44,033 nucleotides of DNA. It comes from JAAYAY01 sp964429355. GTDB lineage: Bacteria > Planctomycetota > Planctomycetia > Pirellulales > Thermoguttaceae. Numbering within the stretch: the first letter of the stretch is position 1; each line of letters starts with the position of its first letter. Positions 25,297-34,192 of the stretch are shown here, piece by piece. The translations under genes and the position numbers were made by a program. A model generated the notes under the pieces. The model did no database searches. It saw only the letters and a list, made by a program, of their open reading frames with translations, and was not told where the DNA came from. Location: positions 1 to 44,033 of the forward strand of contig CAYSCH010000023.1 in NCBI GenBank assembly GCA_964429355.1, given 5' to 3'.

Positions 25297-27013
25297 ATGA
25301 GAACCCTCTGGACCGTTGGTGGCGTGTTGGGTGCGGTTCTTCTCCTGACGGGAGTTGCTGCCGCCGCGGAGCCGCAGGCTCGTGTGTTCGAACTAGAGAA
25401 GATCTCGCTCCTGGGCGACGAATCGGGCAAACCGCAGTCGATGATGGTTTCACCGGGTGGGATCTACATTCCCCTTCGAGATGTGCCCAGTGAAGAAGTC
25501 AAGAAGTATCCCGAGTTCAACTCTCGCCGGCCCCTGTATGGAGGCGTGTCTTTCGGCCAGACTCCGGCCGGTTCCAATATGTATCGGAGCGACACTTCCG
25601 GCAAGATTTCCACGGACTCGCAAGCGGGGATACGGTTCTTTTTTGCAGTCGACGAATTCGAACCTGCCGAAGAGCCGAAGGATACCAGCCCGNNNNNNNN
25701 NNGGTGCACCGGAAACTCCTTCGGGTGCCGTGGGTGAAAGCGGCCGAATGCCGGTCGCGCAGAAGTACAACCGTCTCTACTTCGACGCCAACCGAGATCT
25801 CGACCTGACGAACGATCCGGTGGTCGAGCCGATGGCGGACGCGTCGAGGGTCGGGTCGTCTCCGCCAGGGGTTGTGTTTGACGTTCTCCGTGTTCCTGTG
25901 CAGGAGGCAGATGACCTCGGCACCAGCCCGTTGGAAGTTCTGCCTCAACTCAGGCTCCAGTCATCGATGCGGGCTTCTATGGCGTTTTCAGTGACAGCGG
26001 CTCGCAGAGGAACGGTCGAACTGGGAGGCGACAAGTACACCGCGCTGCTGACTCAGCCCGCGATAATTACGGGACGTTTTGACGGCCCCTTCACGTCGCT
26101 GATCCTGATTCCCGGCGAGGATTCCACTTCGTCCTTCCCCGGCAGAGTCAGTCAGCGATACCTGTCGTCGATGATTTGGGACGAAGGGAGTTTCTTTGAG
26201 TTCTCGGCTTCCCCTGACGGGGACCGGCTCACGATCAGCCCGTACGACGGAGAAACGGGTGTGCTGGAGATTGACTCGGGTGGCCAGCAGAACCTGGAGA
26301 AACTCGGCATCAGCGGGACGTTACGCACCGGGATAACCGTCCTGCAGTTCGGAAAACCATCGTACTTGGTGAAGGCCGACAGACTGCGGCAACACATGAT
26401 TCCCGTGGGGGACTACATTCCCGTGTCGCTTACGGCGGATATCGGGACGAAGATCGTCAGTCTTTCGCAGAATTACTACTCGATGGAAGAACCCTATGCT
26501 CAGTTGCCCCAGCCTCCCAGCGGCAGTGTGACCATTCGCAAAGACAAGCCGTATGTGCTCCGCTGTTCCGGCAAGCGGGTCGTCTTGTCCACGGCTCCTG
26601 CCAAGGACCAGGTTTTCAGGCCGGGAGATACGGTCAGGCTCGGAGCGAGGATGATCGATTCAAGAATGAACCTCCTTATCCGCGGCCTGAACGACGCGAC
26701 ACAGAAGACCTCGGAACGGACCTTCCGGATTTCGGGTCAGTCAATCACCGTTCCCACGTACGCCTCCTTTGCTCCAACGGTGACCATCACCGATCCGGCA
26801 GGAGAGCAGGTGGCCGAGGGGACGATGCCCTTTGGATGAGGCGGCCTGTGCGGGTACTCGTGGCGAGTACCAACCGATCTGGAACCGAGCGACGAACCGC
26901 AGAATTTCACCGCGACCTTCAGTTGGGATTCCAAGGGACTGTATGACGAAGTGAAGGAAATCCGCATAATTCCAGTGAAGGTCCCAGTGCCAAAGGTTGA
27001 TCCCACGGATTGA
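25297..27013 (+). CDS. Exported beta-rich protein of unknown family, candidate selenoprotein (in-frame UGA), broken by assembly gap
   Basis: The ATG at 25297 has AAGGAGA 6 nt upstream and opens into a signal peptide ('GGVLGAVLLLTGVAAAA'). Frame 1 codes 132 aa up to the 10-N gap; after it, frame 3-shifted coding resumes at 25703 for 378 aa to TGA 26837-26839, so the gap length is not truly 10. It contains an EF-hand-like acidic loop 'FDANRDLDLTNDP' and many beta strands. The 'stop' follows 'EQVAEGTMPFG', and the frame then stays open for 57 codons ('GGLCGYSWRVPTDLEPSDEP', then 'NFTATFSWDSKGLYDEV') to TGA 27011-27013. The paralogue at 35156-36934 has the same TGA and a homologous extension, so I annotate through it. 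Selenocysteine is the favoured reading, not proven. Function unknown. Confidence 0.75.
25693..25702. other. Assembly gap (10 N)
   Basis: A run of ten N inside the gene above. Coding continues on both sides in different frames, so the true missing length is not 10 nt (it is 3n+1 relative to the two frames). Alignment with the paralogue suggests only a short piece is missing. Confidence 0.95.
26837..26839 (+). other. Candidate recoded UGA (selenocysteine) codon
   Basis: TGA in frame between 'GTMPFG' and 'GGLCGYSWRVP'. The same position in the paralogue is also TGA (35303-35305, minus), with homologous protein on both sides. UGA is an ordinary stop elsewhere (for example at 20193-20195 and 25059-25061), so this would be local recoding. 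Confidence 0.7.
26853..26871 (+). promoter_or_regulatory. SECIS-like hairpin downstream of in-frame UGA
   Basis: GGTACTCGTGGCGAGTACC forms a perfect 8-bp stem with a TGG loop. The loop begins 21 nt after the UGA, within the spacing usual for bacterial SECIS elements, and has G in the apical loop. An equivalent 7-bp hairpin with the same loop and the same 21-nt spacing follows the UGA of the paralogue. Confidence 0.65.
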
Positions 27014-27140
27014 CGAAACGGTGGCGGTTTGTGCTGCGAGTCACCGGGATCCGGCTTGAGTGCCTGAGTGCGGGCGCGCGAGTTGACCTCGGTTGCCCGC
27101 GGCTATCGGGATCCGAGGGATCGTCCACCAGGTGAGTCCT

Positions 27141-27692
27141 TCAGTTCCACGTGGGATTTTCCGGCGCGCCCTTGATTTTGAGGGCGTCGAAGAGCATCAT
27201 CCGGCCGACCCGCTGGGTCACGCGTCTCCAGATCTCGCTCTCGTCGGCGAATACGAGATCGAGTGTCGCCGGCAGTGTCAGCCAGGCCCCCTCCTCCATC
27301 TCGCTCTCCAACTGTCCCTTCCCCCAGCCGGAATGGCCCACGAAGATGCGGAAGGGATCCCTGTTTCGGCGGACCAGATAGTCGATGTGGTCGCGGTGGG
27401 CGGCGAAGTGCAGCCCGGGAATGACCTCCAATTCACTGCGGGTGCTGTCGGTGTGAAGGGCCATCACCGGGCCCGAAACAGGTCCGCCCAGATGGAATGG
27501 ATGATTGCTGTCGCAGGGTTCTTCGTCCACGTCTTCCCAAAGCTCTCGGATCGAGCTGCCCGATGGCCGGTTCAATACCACACCCAAAGTTCCCTCTTGG
27601 CTGTGGTGCACCAGGAGCACGACCGTACGGGCGAAATTCGGATCCGTAAGATGCGGCGATGCGATCAGCAAATGGCCCTGCAACGACTCCAT
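27141..27692 (-). CDS. YqgE/AlgH family protein (DUF179)
   Basis: 183 aa from the ATG at 27692 (MESLQGHLLIASP), which has GAGGAG about 8 nt upstream and gives the family's normal length of about 185 aa; the frame is open a further 207 nt upstream without family similarity. Diagnostic segments are 'GHLLIASPHLTDPNFARTVV', 'VHHSQEGTLGVVLNRPSG', 'FHLGGPVSGPVMALH' and 'FRIFVGHSGWGKGQLESEM'. The family is widespread and cytoplasmic; its biochemical role is not settled, although AlgH was named for an effect on alginate regulation in Pseudomonas. It converges with the candidate selenoprotein gene, leaving 127 nt between them if that gene is read through its UGA. Confidence 0.92.
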   Translation of the reverse strand: MESLQGHLLIASPHLTDPNFARTVVLLVHHSQEGTLGVVLNRPSGSSIRELWEDVDEEPCDSNHPFHLGGPVSGPVMALHTDSTRSELEVIPGLHFAAHRDHIDYLVRRNRDPFRIFVGHSGWGKGQLESEMEEGAWLTLPATLDLVFADESEIWRRVTQRVGRMMLFDALKIKGAPENPTWN

Positions 27693-27951
27693 AACTTGGC
27701 TCCTCGGACGGAAAAAGGCGACAGGGAGCTGGTCTAGTTCCATTCTACCTGGATTTGCCGCCTTCGGCAGGTGGATTGTGGCTGGTCGTGTCGCCCGATT
27801 TTCCACCTCGGGCGACCCGGTTTCCACGGGCCGGTTCGCTGCCAGTCTGGGAGCGGCGGTCCTTTCGGAAGAGGCTGTGATTGCCATCGCCAGACTCAAT
27901 CTGGCAAGCGATGACAGCCCGGGAGTGGTCGGCTCAATTCATTGCGGGCCT

Positions 27952-28821
27952 CTACGCAAATTCCAATATGGCCTGGACTTGTGGCGAGCACGGTTCCGTT
28001 CCGCTGGTGAGAACGCGAAGATTCTCGCGGATCTGCGCATCCCCGGTCCCATGGCAATGGCCGCAGAGGACCAGTAGGTTCTTCCGGGGATGCTGTTCGG
28101 CCACGGCAAGGAGCGTATCGCCCACGGCGCGGCAGCAGAAGAAGGGGAGCCATGGGGCCATCGAATTCTTCCCCTCATACCAAGTGGCTTGGCGGAATGG
28201 CGGCACGTGCGTGGCGACAATGACCCGCTCGTGTGCTGCCAGCGCTTCAGGCAAGACCTGGGCGAGGTGCTGCGCCGCCTCATCGCCCAACTGCCGCAAT
28301 CGCTCGCGGAGCAATGCTCGAAGGCCGCCGGCGGCTCTCAGGTCGTCGATCTGTTCGAAATCGGGAGGGCGGACACTGGTGGTTTCCCAATCGCCCTCGC
28401 GCATGTCGCCCCAGCCATCATGCCCCACCAGGGCTGTCGTTGGGGAGAGGGAGACAACGTCGCTGGTGGTCAAGTAACGGAGGTTGGCCGTTTCCTCGCA
28501 CAATCGACGAGCCGCATCCCGCTGCGAGGTGATGGCAGTGCCGTAGAAGTCATGGTTTCCGAGGACGAAGTAGATGGGCCGCTGGAAGAGTTCGGCGAGT
28601 TGCCGGAGCCACGGAAGCGTCGAGGAGCCGTGGGAAATGTCGCCGGTCAGTATGGCACAATCGGCCGACGTTTCGGTCCAGCTTCCCAGCGCCTGCTCGC
28701 GTTGGCTTTCCGAGAGCATTTCAAAATGCGGGTCCGTCCACCAGGCCACCGTAGTGCTCAATGGTTTTCTCCCCTGAATCGTACCTGTTTCTTTCTGGAC
28801 GGGGATTGTAGCATCAGGCAC
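27952..28821 (-). CDS. Calcineurin-like metallophosphoesterase
   Basis: 289 aa, complete set of metallophosphatase motifs: 'TDPHF' (Asp30, His32), 'LTGDIS' (Asp61), 'FVLGNHDFYG' (Asn89-His90-Asp91), 'VIVATHVPPFR' and 'VLCGHCHG'. The di-metal site is therefore intact. The order and spacing fit the cytoplasmic Metallophos family; substrates of close relatives vary (nucleotides, phosphodiesters), so none is assigned. No signal peptide or membrane helix is present. It is on the same strand as the YqgE/AlgH gene, 259 nt upstream of that gene's start, and divergent from the gene at 28970. Confidence 0.9.
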   Translation of the reverse strand: MPDATIPVQKETGTIQGRKPLSTTVAWWTDPHFEMLSESQREQALGSWTETSADCAILTGDISHGSSTLPWLRQLAELFQRPIYFVLGNHDFYGTAITSQRDAARRLCEETANLRYLTTSDVVSLSPTTALVGHDGWGDMREGDWETTSVRPPDFEQIDDLRAAGGLRALLRERLRQLGDEAAQHLAQVLPEALAAHERVIVATHVPPFRQATWYEGKNSMAPWLPFFCCRAVGDTLLAVAEQHPRKNLLVLCGHCHGTGDAQIRENLRVLTSGTEPCSPQVQAILEFA

Positions 28822-28969
28822 TGTGCAATAGTATCCCGGCGTCCACCGGTGAGATCGTCCGCCGGTCCTCAGTTACGCGGCAAACGACTTGCTCCGCATG
28901 GAACCGCAGCGTTACAATCGAGGGTGAGGGGCGGAAAGAGGTGACGGCTGGGACAAGGCGGGGTGATAG

Positions 28970-29617
28970 ATGGATGTTTTCTACGAAAGCCCGATACCGG
29001 CCCTGATTGCCGGGCTGATCGTGGGAACGGCACTGGCCGGCGCCTATTTGAACACTCGCCATCGTGGTCTACTGGTCGCGATGGGCTTGGTGGTTGCCCT
29101 GGTAGTCGGCGGGATCGCGCTGGATCGCTCGGTAAAAACCGACCGCGAACAGATCGCCGAAACGCTCGACCAGCTCTGTTCGGCCCTGGAGGCGGACGGA
29201 CTTCCGGAAAACTCGGCCGAGGCGGTCACACAAGCGGTTTGCATGCTGATATCCAAGGATGCCGAGCGAAGCAGAAAGTGTGCCGAATGGAACCTCCGTC
29301 GATTCCAGGTTTCTTATGCCAGCTACTCGAACCTCCGAGTGGAGGTCAATAAACGTCTCCTCCCGCCGACTGCAACGGTCCATTTCGACGCCAACGTCTC
29401 CGGCGAGGGGAGGGGGGAACTCTCCAACGTCGTCAACTATTACCCCTATCCTCTGGAGTTCGTCATCAAGATGGTTTACGAGCGAGACGATCGCTATGAC
29501 GAGCCCCGCTGGCTGATCGGCGACGGAATCGGCTGGAGACTCAAGTCTCTTGGCCAAGGAGAAGATCCCCGACGGTTCGGATTTGACACAGGCGAGATGG
29601 ATGAGGCATTCGACTGA
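28970..29617 (+). CDS. Membrane-anchored protein of unknown function with two N-terminal TM helices
   Basis: 215 aa. Two transmembrane helices lie at about residues 9-27 ('IPALIAGLIVGTALAGAYL') and 33-52 ('GLLVAMGLVVALVVGGIAL'). A soluble domain of about 160 aa follows, with an alpha-helical start ('REQIAETLDQLCSALEA', then 'EAVTQAVCMLISKDAERSR') and then beta strands ('ATVHFDANVSGEGRGELS', 'YPLEFVIKMVYERD', 'RWLIGDGIGWRL'). The pattern recalls NTF2-like cone folds, but this is only an impression. The flavoprotein gene begins 38 nt downstream, so the two may be cotranscribed. I do not recognise the family. Confidence 0.7.
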   Translation: MDVFYESPIPALIAGLIVGTALAGAYLNTRHRGLLVAMGLVVALVVGGIALDRSVKTDREQIAETLDQLCSALEADGLPENSAEAVTQAVCMLISKDAERSRKCAEWNLRRFQVSYASYSNLRVEVNKRLLPPTATVHFDANVSGEGRGELSNVVNYYPYPLEFVIKMVYERDDRYDEPRWLIGDGIGWRLKSLGQGEDPRRFGFDTGEMDEAFD

Positions 29618-29655
29618 TTCTTCAGTCCCAAGCCGATGCCCCAAGGTCTGCGACC

Positions 29656-31260
29656 ATGCCTTATCTTCGTATCGCCAATGTGAGAGTTGACGTCACCGAG
29701 CCCGAAGACCAGTTGCCTCGACGAGTGGCGAGGACACTGGGGATAGGCGAAACCGACCTGGCGCGATGGCGGATTCTGCGAAAGAGCCTTGATGCGCGAT
29801 CGCGGCGCAACCTTAAATTCGTCTACACGATTCTGGTGGAGTTGCCGGACATAGAGCCGATCTTGCGCCGATTGGCCGGCAAGTCGGTCGAGGTGGAACC
29901 TTTTGTTCCGTTGCCGTTCGAGGATCCGGAGCCGGGGCAAAGTCGCTTGGAGCAACGACCGATTGTGATCGGCTCGGGGCCGGCGGGGTTGCTTGCCGGG
30001 TACTTCCTGGCCTCGAAGGGATATCAGCCGCTGATCCTTGAGCGGGGCCAGCCGGTCAAGCGGCGGGTGCGGACGATCCACGGATTCGAGGCCGGAGGCG
30101 AGCACGATCCGGAAGACAATTACCTGTTTGGCGAGGGGGGCGCCGGCACGTTCAGCGACGGGAAGCTGACCTGCCGGATGAGCGGGGCGGATGTGGAGTG
30201 GGTGCTGGAACGGATTGTGGAGTGTGGGGGCAAGCCGTCGCTGGTCTACGAACAGCGTCCGCACCTGGGCAGCAATCGGCTGCCGCTCGTCGTGCGGAAC
30301 TTTCGACGGCGGATCGAATCGCTCGGCGGCCAATACCGTTTTGGATGCTGCGTGGAGGGGCTGGACATCGTCGACGGCCATTTGCAGGGGCTGCACACGT
30401 CCGGCGGGTATTTCGCCGCGACTCAGGCGGTGCTGGCCATCGGGCATAGTGCCCGTGATACGTATCGCATGTTGGTAGATTCCGGCATCACGATGCGGCA
30501 GAAGGCCTTTCAACTGGGGCTGCGAATCGAGCAGCCCCAGGAACAAATCAATCGGCACAAGTACGGACGGCCCGAGTATCTCGCGCTGCTTGGGGCCGCC
30601 GACTACACGCTGACGGCCCACGGCCAGCGAGACGTCTATTCGTTTTGCATGTGTGCCGGCGGGATCACGATCCCCAGCATCTCCGAGCCCGGTTGCTTCG
30701 CGACCAACGGCATGAGCACCTCCCGGCACAACACGGCATTCGCCAACAGCGGCATCATGGTGACGCTCGAACCTCACGAGTTCGGTAGCGAGCACGTGCT
30801 GGCAGGGATCGAACTGCAGCGACGCTTCGAGAGGATTGCGTTCGAGTTGGCGGGATGCGACTATCGCGCTCCCATCCAGACGGCAACGGATTTCCTGGCC
30901 GGCCGCACTCCGCCGAAAGGGCAGCATCTGGAGAGTTCCTACCGACTTGGTACGACGGCACTGAATCTGAACGAAGTACTGCCCCCCATCGTCAGCGCCG
31001 CGATCCGATCGGGGCTGCCCGTGATGGACCGGAAGTGGCGAGGCGACTTTCTGGCCAATGCGAATCTTCTGGGGCCCGAGATGCGCGGCAGTTCGCCGGT
31101 TCGCATCGAGCGGGACACGACGTCCCGGCAATCTCCGGCCTGTGCCGGCCTGTACCCGGTTGGCGAAGGGGCGGGCTTTGCCGGGGGGATCATCAGCGCG
31201 GCGGTGGACGGGCTGCTCAGTGCCAAGCAAATCGTTCGGCAGTTTGCGCCATGCGGGTGA
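29656..31260 (+). CDS. FAD-dependent oxidoreductase of the COG2509 family
   Basis: 534 aa. After an N-terminal domain of about 95 aa ('DARSRRNLKFVYTILVELP'), a dinucleotide-binding motif appears at about residues 103-127, 'VIGSGPAGLLAGYFLASKGY', ending in the acidic 'LILERG'. The family-specific segment follows: 'EDNYLFGEGGAGTFSDGKLT'. Later come 'VLAIGHSARDTYRML' and, near the C-terminus, 'PVGEGAGFAGGIISAAVDGL', which closes the FAD site. These are the signatures of COG2509 'uncharacterised FAD-dependent dehydrogenases'. It is cytoplasmic; substrate and physiological role are unknown. 'CMCAGG' and 'SFCMCAGGITIPS' are conserved in the family and may take part in redox chemistry. Chorismate synthase, which needs reduced FMN, lies next on the same strand, but a link is speculative. 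Confidence 0.9.
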   Translation: MPYLRIANVRVDVTEPEDQLPRRVARTLGIGETDLARWRILRKSLDARSRRNLKFVYTILVELPDIEPILRRLAGKSVEVEPFVPLPFEDPEPGQSRLEQRPIVIGSGPAGLLAGYFLASKGYQPLILERGQPVKRRVRTIHGFEAGGEHDPEDNYLFGEGGAGTFSDGKLTCRMSGADVEWVLERIVECGGKPSLVYEQRPHLGSNRLPLVVRNFRRRIESLGGQYRFGCCVEGLDIVDGHLQGLHTSGGYFAATQAVLAIGHSARDTYRMLVDSGITMRQKAFQLGLRIEQPQEQINRHKYGRPEYLALLGAADYTLTAHGQRDVYSFCMCAGGITIPSISEPGCFATNGMSTSRHNTAFANSGIMVTLEPHEFGSEHVLAGIELQRRFERIAFELAGCDYRAPIQTATDFLAGRTPPKGQHLESSYRLGTTALNLNEVLPPIVSAAIRSGLPVMDRKWRGDFLANANLLGPEMRGSSPVRIERDTTSRQSPACAGLYPVGEGAGFAGGIISAAVDGLLSAKQIVRQFAPCG

Positions 31261-31434
31261 CTGGTTATCGACCTATCTTCCCAGGGCTCAAGCGGGTAGA
31301 ATTTGGCTCCCCGGACTGTGATTGAGGTGCGCCGTTGCGCCCAGATGGGAGTCGGTGAAGATCGCGGGACCAGCCCACGGGGCCGTGGGGGTTTCGGGGC
31401 TATCGACGATTGATGCAAGTGTTTTAACGGTAAT

Positions 31435-32574
31435 ATGTTACGATATTGGACTGCCGGCGAATCTCACGGCAAAGGGCTCACGGCCCTGGTCGATGGTTTT
31501 CCTGCCGGACTGGAAATCGATACAGATTTGATCGACCGCGAACTCGCCCGGCGTCAGGGGGGGTATGGACGCGGGGGACGACAGCGGATCGAAACGGATC
31601 GGGTGGACGTACTGAGCGGGGTCTGGCAGGGGAGTACGCTGGGGAGCCCCATTGCCCTGGCGATCGTCAACAAGGACTACAAACTCGAGCGGATGGAGGA
31701 CCTCGAACGTCCGCGGCCCGGGCATGGCGACCTGCCGGGGGCGATCAAGTATCTGGGATCGATCCGGGCGATTCTCGAACGGGCAAGCGCTCGCGAGACC
31801 GCCGCTCGCGTGGCCGCCGGAGCTTTGGCGCGGCAGCTTCTGGCCCGATTCGGGATCGAGCCGTTCGCGTACGTGGTGGAACTGGGCCCCATGAAGATCG
31901 AGCCCAAGCCGGGAACGCTGGCCGAGCAGAAGGCCGCACGGGATGCGAGCGAAATCTACTCGCTCAACCCGGACGAGGACGAACAAGTCAAGAAGATGAT
32001 CGACGCGTGCCAGAAGGCGGGGGACACGCTGGGCGGGATCATCGAGTGCCGGGTTGAGGGCGTACCCTTCGGCCTGGGCACCCACGCCCAATGGGATCGC
32101 AAGCTGGATGGCCGCCTGGCGATGGTGGTGATGGCCGTGCAGGCGATCAAAGGGGTTGAGATCGGCCTGGGATTTGAAGCGGCGCGGCGTTACGGTTCCC
32201 AGGTGCATGATGCGATTCGGTTTGATCGCCAGGCTGCAGGCTCCAGTACCCTTGGATACACGCGGCCGAGCAACAACGCCGGAGGGCTCGAAGCGGGTAT
32301 GACCAACGGCCAGCCCCTGGTGGTGCGTGCGGCAATGAAGCCAATCGCCACGCTCGCCAAGCCGCTGGAATCGATCAACATGGAAACGAAGGAACCCCAG
32401 TCAGCTTCTTATGAACGGAGCGACGTGTGCGCCGTCTCGGCAGCCAGCGTGATTATCGAAAATGTCGTCGCATTCGAGGTCGCCACGGCGCTGGTGGACA
32501 AGTTTGGCGGCGACAGTGTGGTGGAGATGGAAGCCCGTTGGAAGGTTTTTCACGAGATGGCAGCCAAGCGATAG
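31435..32574 (+). CDS. aroC: Chorismate synthase
   Basis: 379 aa, full length for the family. It converts 5-enolpyruvylshikimate-3-phosphate to chorismate, the last step of the common aromatic pathway, using reduced FMN. Signature segments are all present: 'RYWTAGESHGKGLTALVDGF' at the start, 'GRGGRQRIETDRVDVLSG', 'RPGHGDLPGAIKY', 'RASARETAARVAAGALARQL', 'NAGGLEAGMTNGQPLVVRAA' and the C-terminal 'YERSDVCAVSAASVIIENV'. The ATG at 31435 begins exactly at the conserved N-terminus. The upstream Shine-Dalgarno is weak. No other shikimate gene is adjacent, as is common in planctomycetes. Confidence 0.97.
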   Translation: MLRYWTAGESHGKGLTALVDGFPAGLEIDTDLIDRELARRQGGYGRGGRQRIETDRVDVLSGVWQGSTLGSPIALAIVNKDYKLERMEDLERPRPGHGDLPGAIKYLGSIRAILERASARETAARVAAGALARQLLARFGIEPFAYVVELGPMKIEPKPGTLAEQKAARDASEIYSLNPDEDEQVKKMIDACQKAGDTLGGIIECRVEGVPFGLGTHAQWDRKLDGRLAMVVMAVQAIKGVEIGLGFEAARRYGSQVHDAIRFDRQAAGSSTLGYTRPSNNAGGLEAGMTNGQPLVVRAAMKPIATLAKPLESINMETKEPQSASYERSDVCAVSAASVIIENVVAFEVATALVDKFGGDSVVEMEARWKVFHEMAAKR

Positions 32575-32584
32575 GGGAACGAGG

Positions 32585-33925
32585 ATGTTCCGTCTTTCGG
32601 ATGCAGCGCGACGGTTGGCAACGACGAGTCTCTTCGTCTTGCTCTGCGTTGTGCCGACCGTGCTGGTGATCTCGATTGGGCTGTGGCGTTGCCTGCCCGG
32701 CCGAACGGCGGCCGAGGAGCGACGCCTCTCGCTGCTTCTTGGGCAGCCGGTTCGCATCGAATCGGTTCGTCAGCTCCACCCCGGCGCTGCAGCCTACCAG
32801 GGGATTGAGGTTCTCGATCCGGAAACCGGCAAGGTCCTGCTTCAATGCGATCAGCTTCGAGCCGAGTTCGACTCCGTCCGGCGGAAAGGAGAGAAAGTCG
32901 ATGTGCGTCGGCTGCAGCTCTCCGCGAACCGGCTGACGGTCCTGGCCGAATCGCTCGAAGCGCTCCGGCCACTGGCAGATCGCCTGCTGCAATGTCGCAT
33001 CGAGGGCCCGCCCCCTTGTGCACTCGTGATCGTCAAACAACTCAATCTGAGAAATGCGCAGTGCGAGTTGGCCCGCGCCGACGTCACGCTTCAACCTCAG
33101 GAGTCGAAAGTCGAACTGAGATTTCAGTTGGAGGGGCAGACGAAGCCGGTCTATCTCTCCCTCGTCAGGAACCGCAAGTACGCGCCCCCCGTCGACGGCT
33201 TCCTGTTTGTGTCCGGCGACGACGGGCCGATTGCCTGCTCGGTTCTCTCCACGATCCTCCCGCCGTTCCCAAACCTGGGGCCGAGTTCGAGATTCCAGGG
33301 ACTGATCAAGGGCACGCACGTTCCGAAGGGTTGCCGACTGGACGGGCAGGACTATACCGCCGGTTGGCAGCTCGATGTGCGAGGATATCTGCTGGACATC
33401 GAACTTCAGAAGCTGGTGGCGGACCACCTGCCACACGAGGTTTCCGGCACGGGTTCGCTTCAACTTGAGCAACTCCAGATTTTCGCCGGTCGTATCGCCG
33501 TGTTGCATGGGAGCTTGCAGGTCAGCCGCGGACGAATCTCGCGAGACCTGGTGGCCTCGTGCGTGCAGGAACTGGAACTCGACACGACGTTTCCGATTCT
33601 CGGCCCGACCGCAATGCTGGTCTATGACGAGCTCGCCGTGCGGTTCCACCTCGACGGTGGGGGACTCCGGCTGACGGGAGAATGCAAATCGATGCCTGAG
33701 GGGGCGATGCTCGTGGGCTATGCCTATCGACTTGACGGCCCCAGGTCTACCGCCCCGATCCGCCCCACCAAGGCGATCGCCGCACTTACTTCAACACCGG
33801 AAATGCAACTGTCTACGTCGCGGCATGCCGCCCCTCTGTTGCGTCGAGTCCCCTTCATCCCAACGGCGCCAGCGGCAACGATTGCCGATCCACGAGCGGG
33901 TTCCAGCACGGTCGCCCGGCACTGA
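32585..33925 (+). CDS. AsmA-like membrane-anchored protein, function unknown
   Basis: 446 aa from the ATG at 32585, 10 nt after the aroC stop and behind a purine-rich GGGGAACGAGG. One transmembrane helix lies at about residues 14-34 ('TTSLFVLLCVVPTVLVISIGL'); the rest should be periplasmic. The body is beta-rich with short repeated units such as 'VRRLQLSANRLTVLAESLEA' and 'VKQLNLRNAQCELARADVTL', an arrangement like AsmA/DUF3971 proteins of envelope biogenesis, but similarity is too weak for a firm assignment. The final 70 residues are low-complexity (Pro/Thr/Ala). Coupling to aroC is probably positional only. Confidence 0.7.
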   Translation: MFRLSDAARRLATTSLFVLLCVVPTVLVISIGLWRCLPGRTAAEERRLSLLLGQPVRIESVRQLHPGAAAYQGIEVLDPETGKVLLQCDQLRAEFDSVRRKGEKVDVRRLQLSANRLTVLAESLEALRPLADRLLQCRIEGPPPCALVIVKQLNLRNAQCELARADVTLQPQESKVELRFQLEGQTKPVYLSLVRNRKYAPPVDGFLFVSGDDGPIACSVLSTILPPFPNLGPSSRFQGLIKGTHVPKGCRLDGQDYTAGWQLDVRGYLLDIELQKLVADHLPHEVSGTGSLQLEQLQIFAGRIAVLHGSLQVSRGRISRDLVASCVQELELDTTFPILGPTAMLVYDELAVRFHLDGGGLRLTGECKSMPEGAMLVGYAYRLDGPRSTAPIRPTKAIAALTSTPEMQLSTSRHAAPLLRRVPFIPTAPAATIADPRAGSSTVARH

Positions 33926-34192
33926 CGGGCTCCTGGAAAACGGGAACAAGTCAACCGGAATCTTGTGCGGGCAAGGGGCGCGACCTACAGCAGGGGAGAG
34001 CCGACCCAGTTTCCGGACCCCCTCTGCGAACCTCGGCCTGCTTCCAGCGGACGAGCGAGCCAGAGCAGAGCTCTCGGCCAGCCAGCCTTCCATTATGCCC
34101 ACGAGGATACGGCGTATGCCGCTTGAAACTGCCGTGCGGCGTGCAAGAATTCCGTTGGAGTCCTTGTTTGGTGACACCCTAAGGAACAATTG

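Noticed and set aside
24839..25453. Minus-strand poly-Ser frame
   Set aside because: It is the complement of the acidic GA-rich ScpB tail; composition alone explains it.
25457..25692. Plus-strand frame before the N gap continuous with the downstream frame
   Set aside because: It is open only by chance; the signal peptide and the similarity to the paralogue are in the frame starting at 25297.
26837..27140. Treating TGA 26837 as the true end and the rest as a 300-bp empty region
   Set aside because: The downstream sequence aligns at protein level with the extension of the paralogue, so it is coding.
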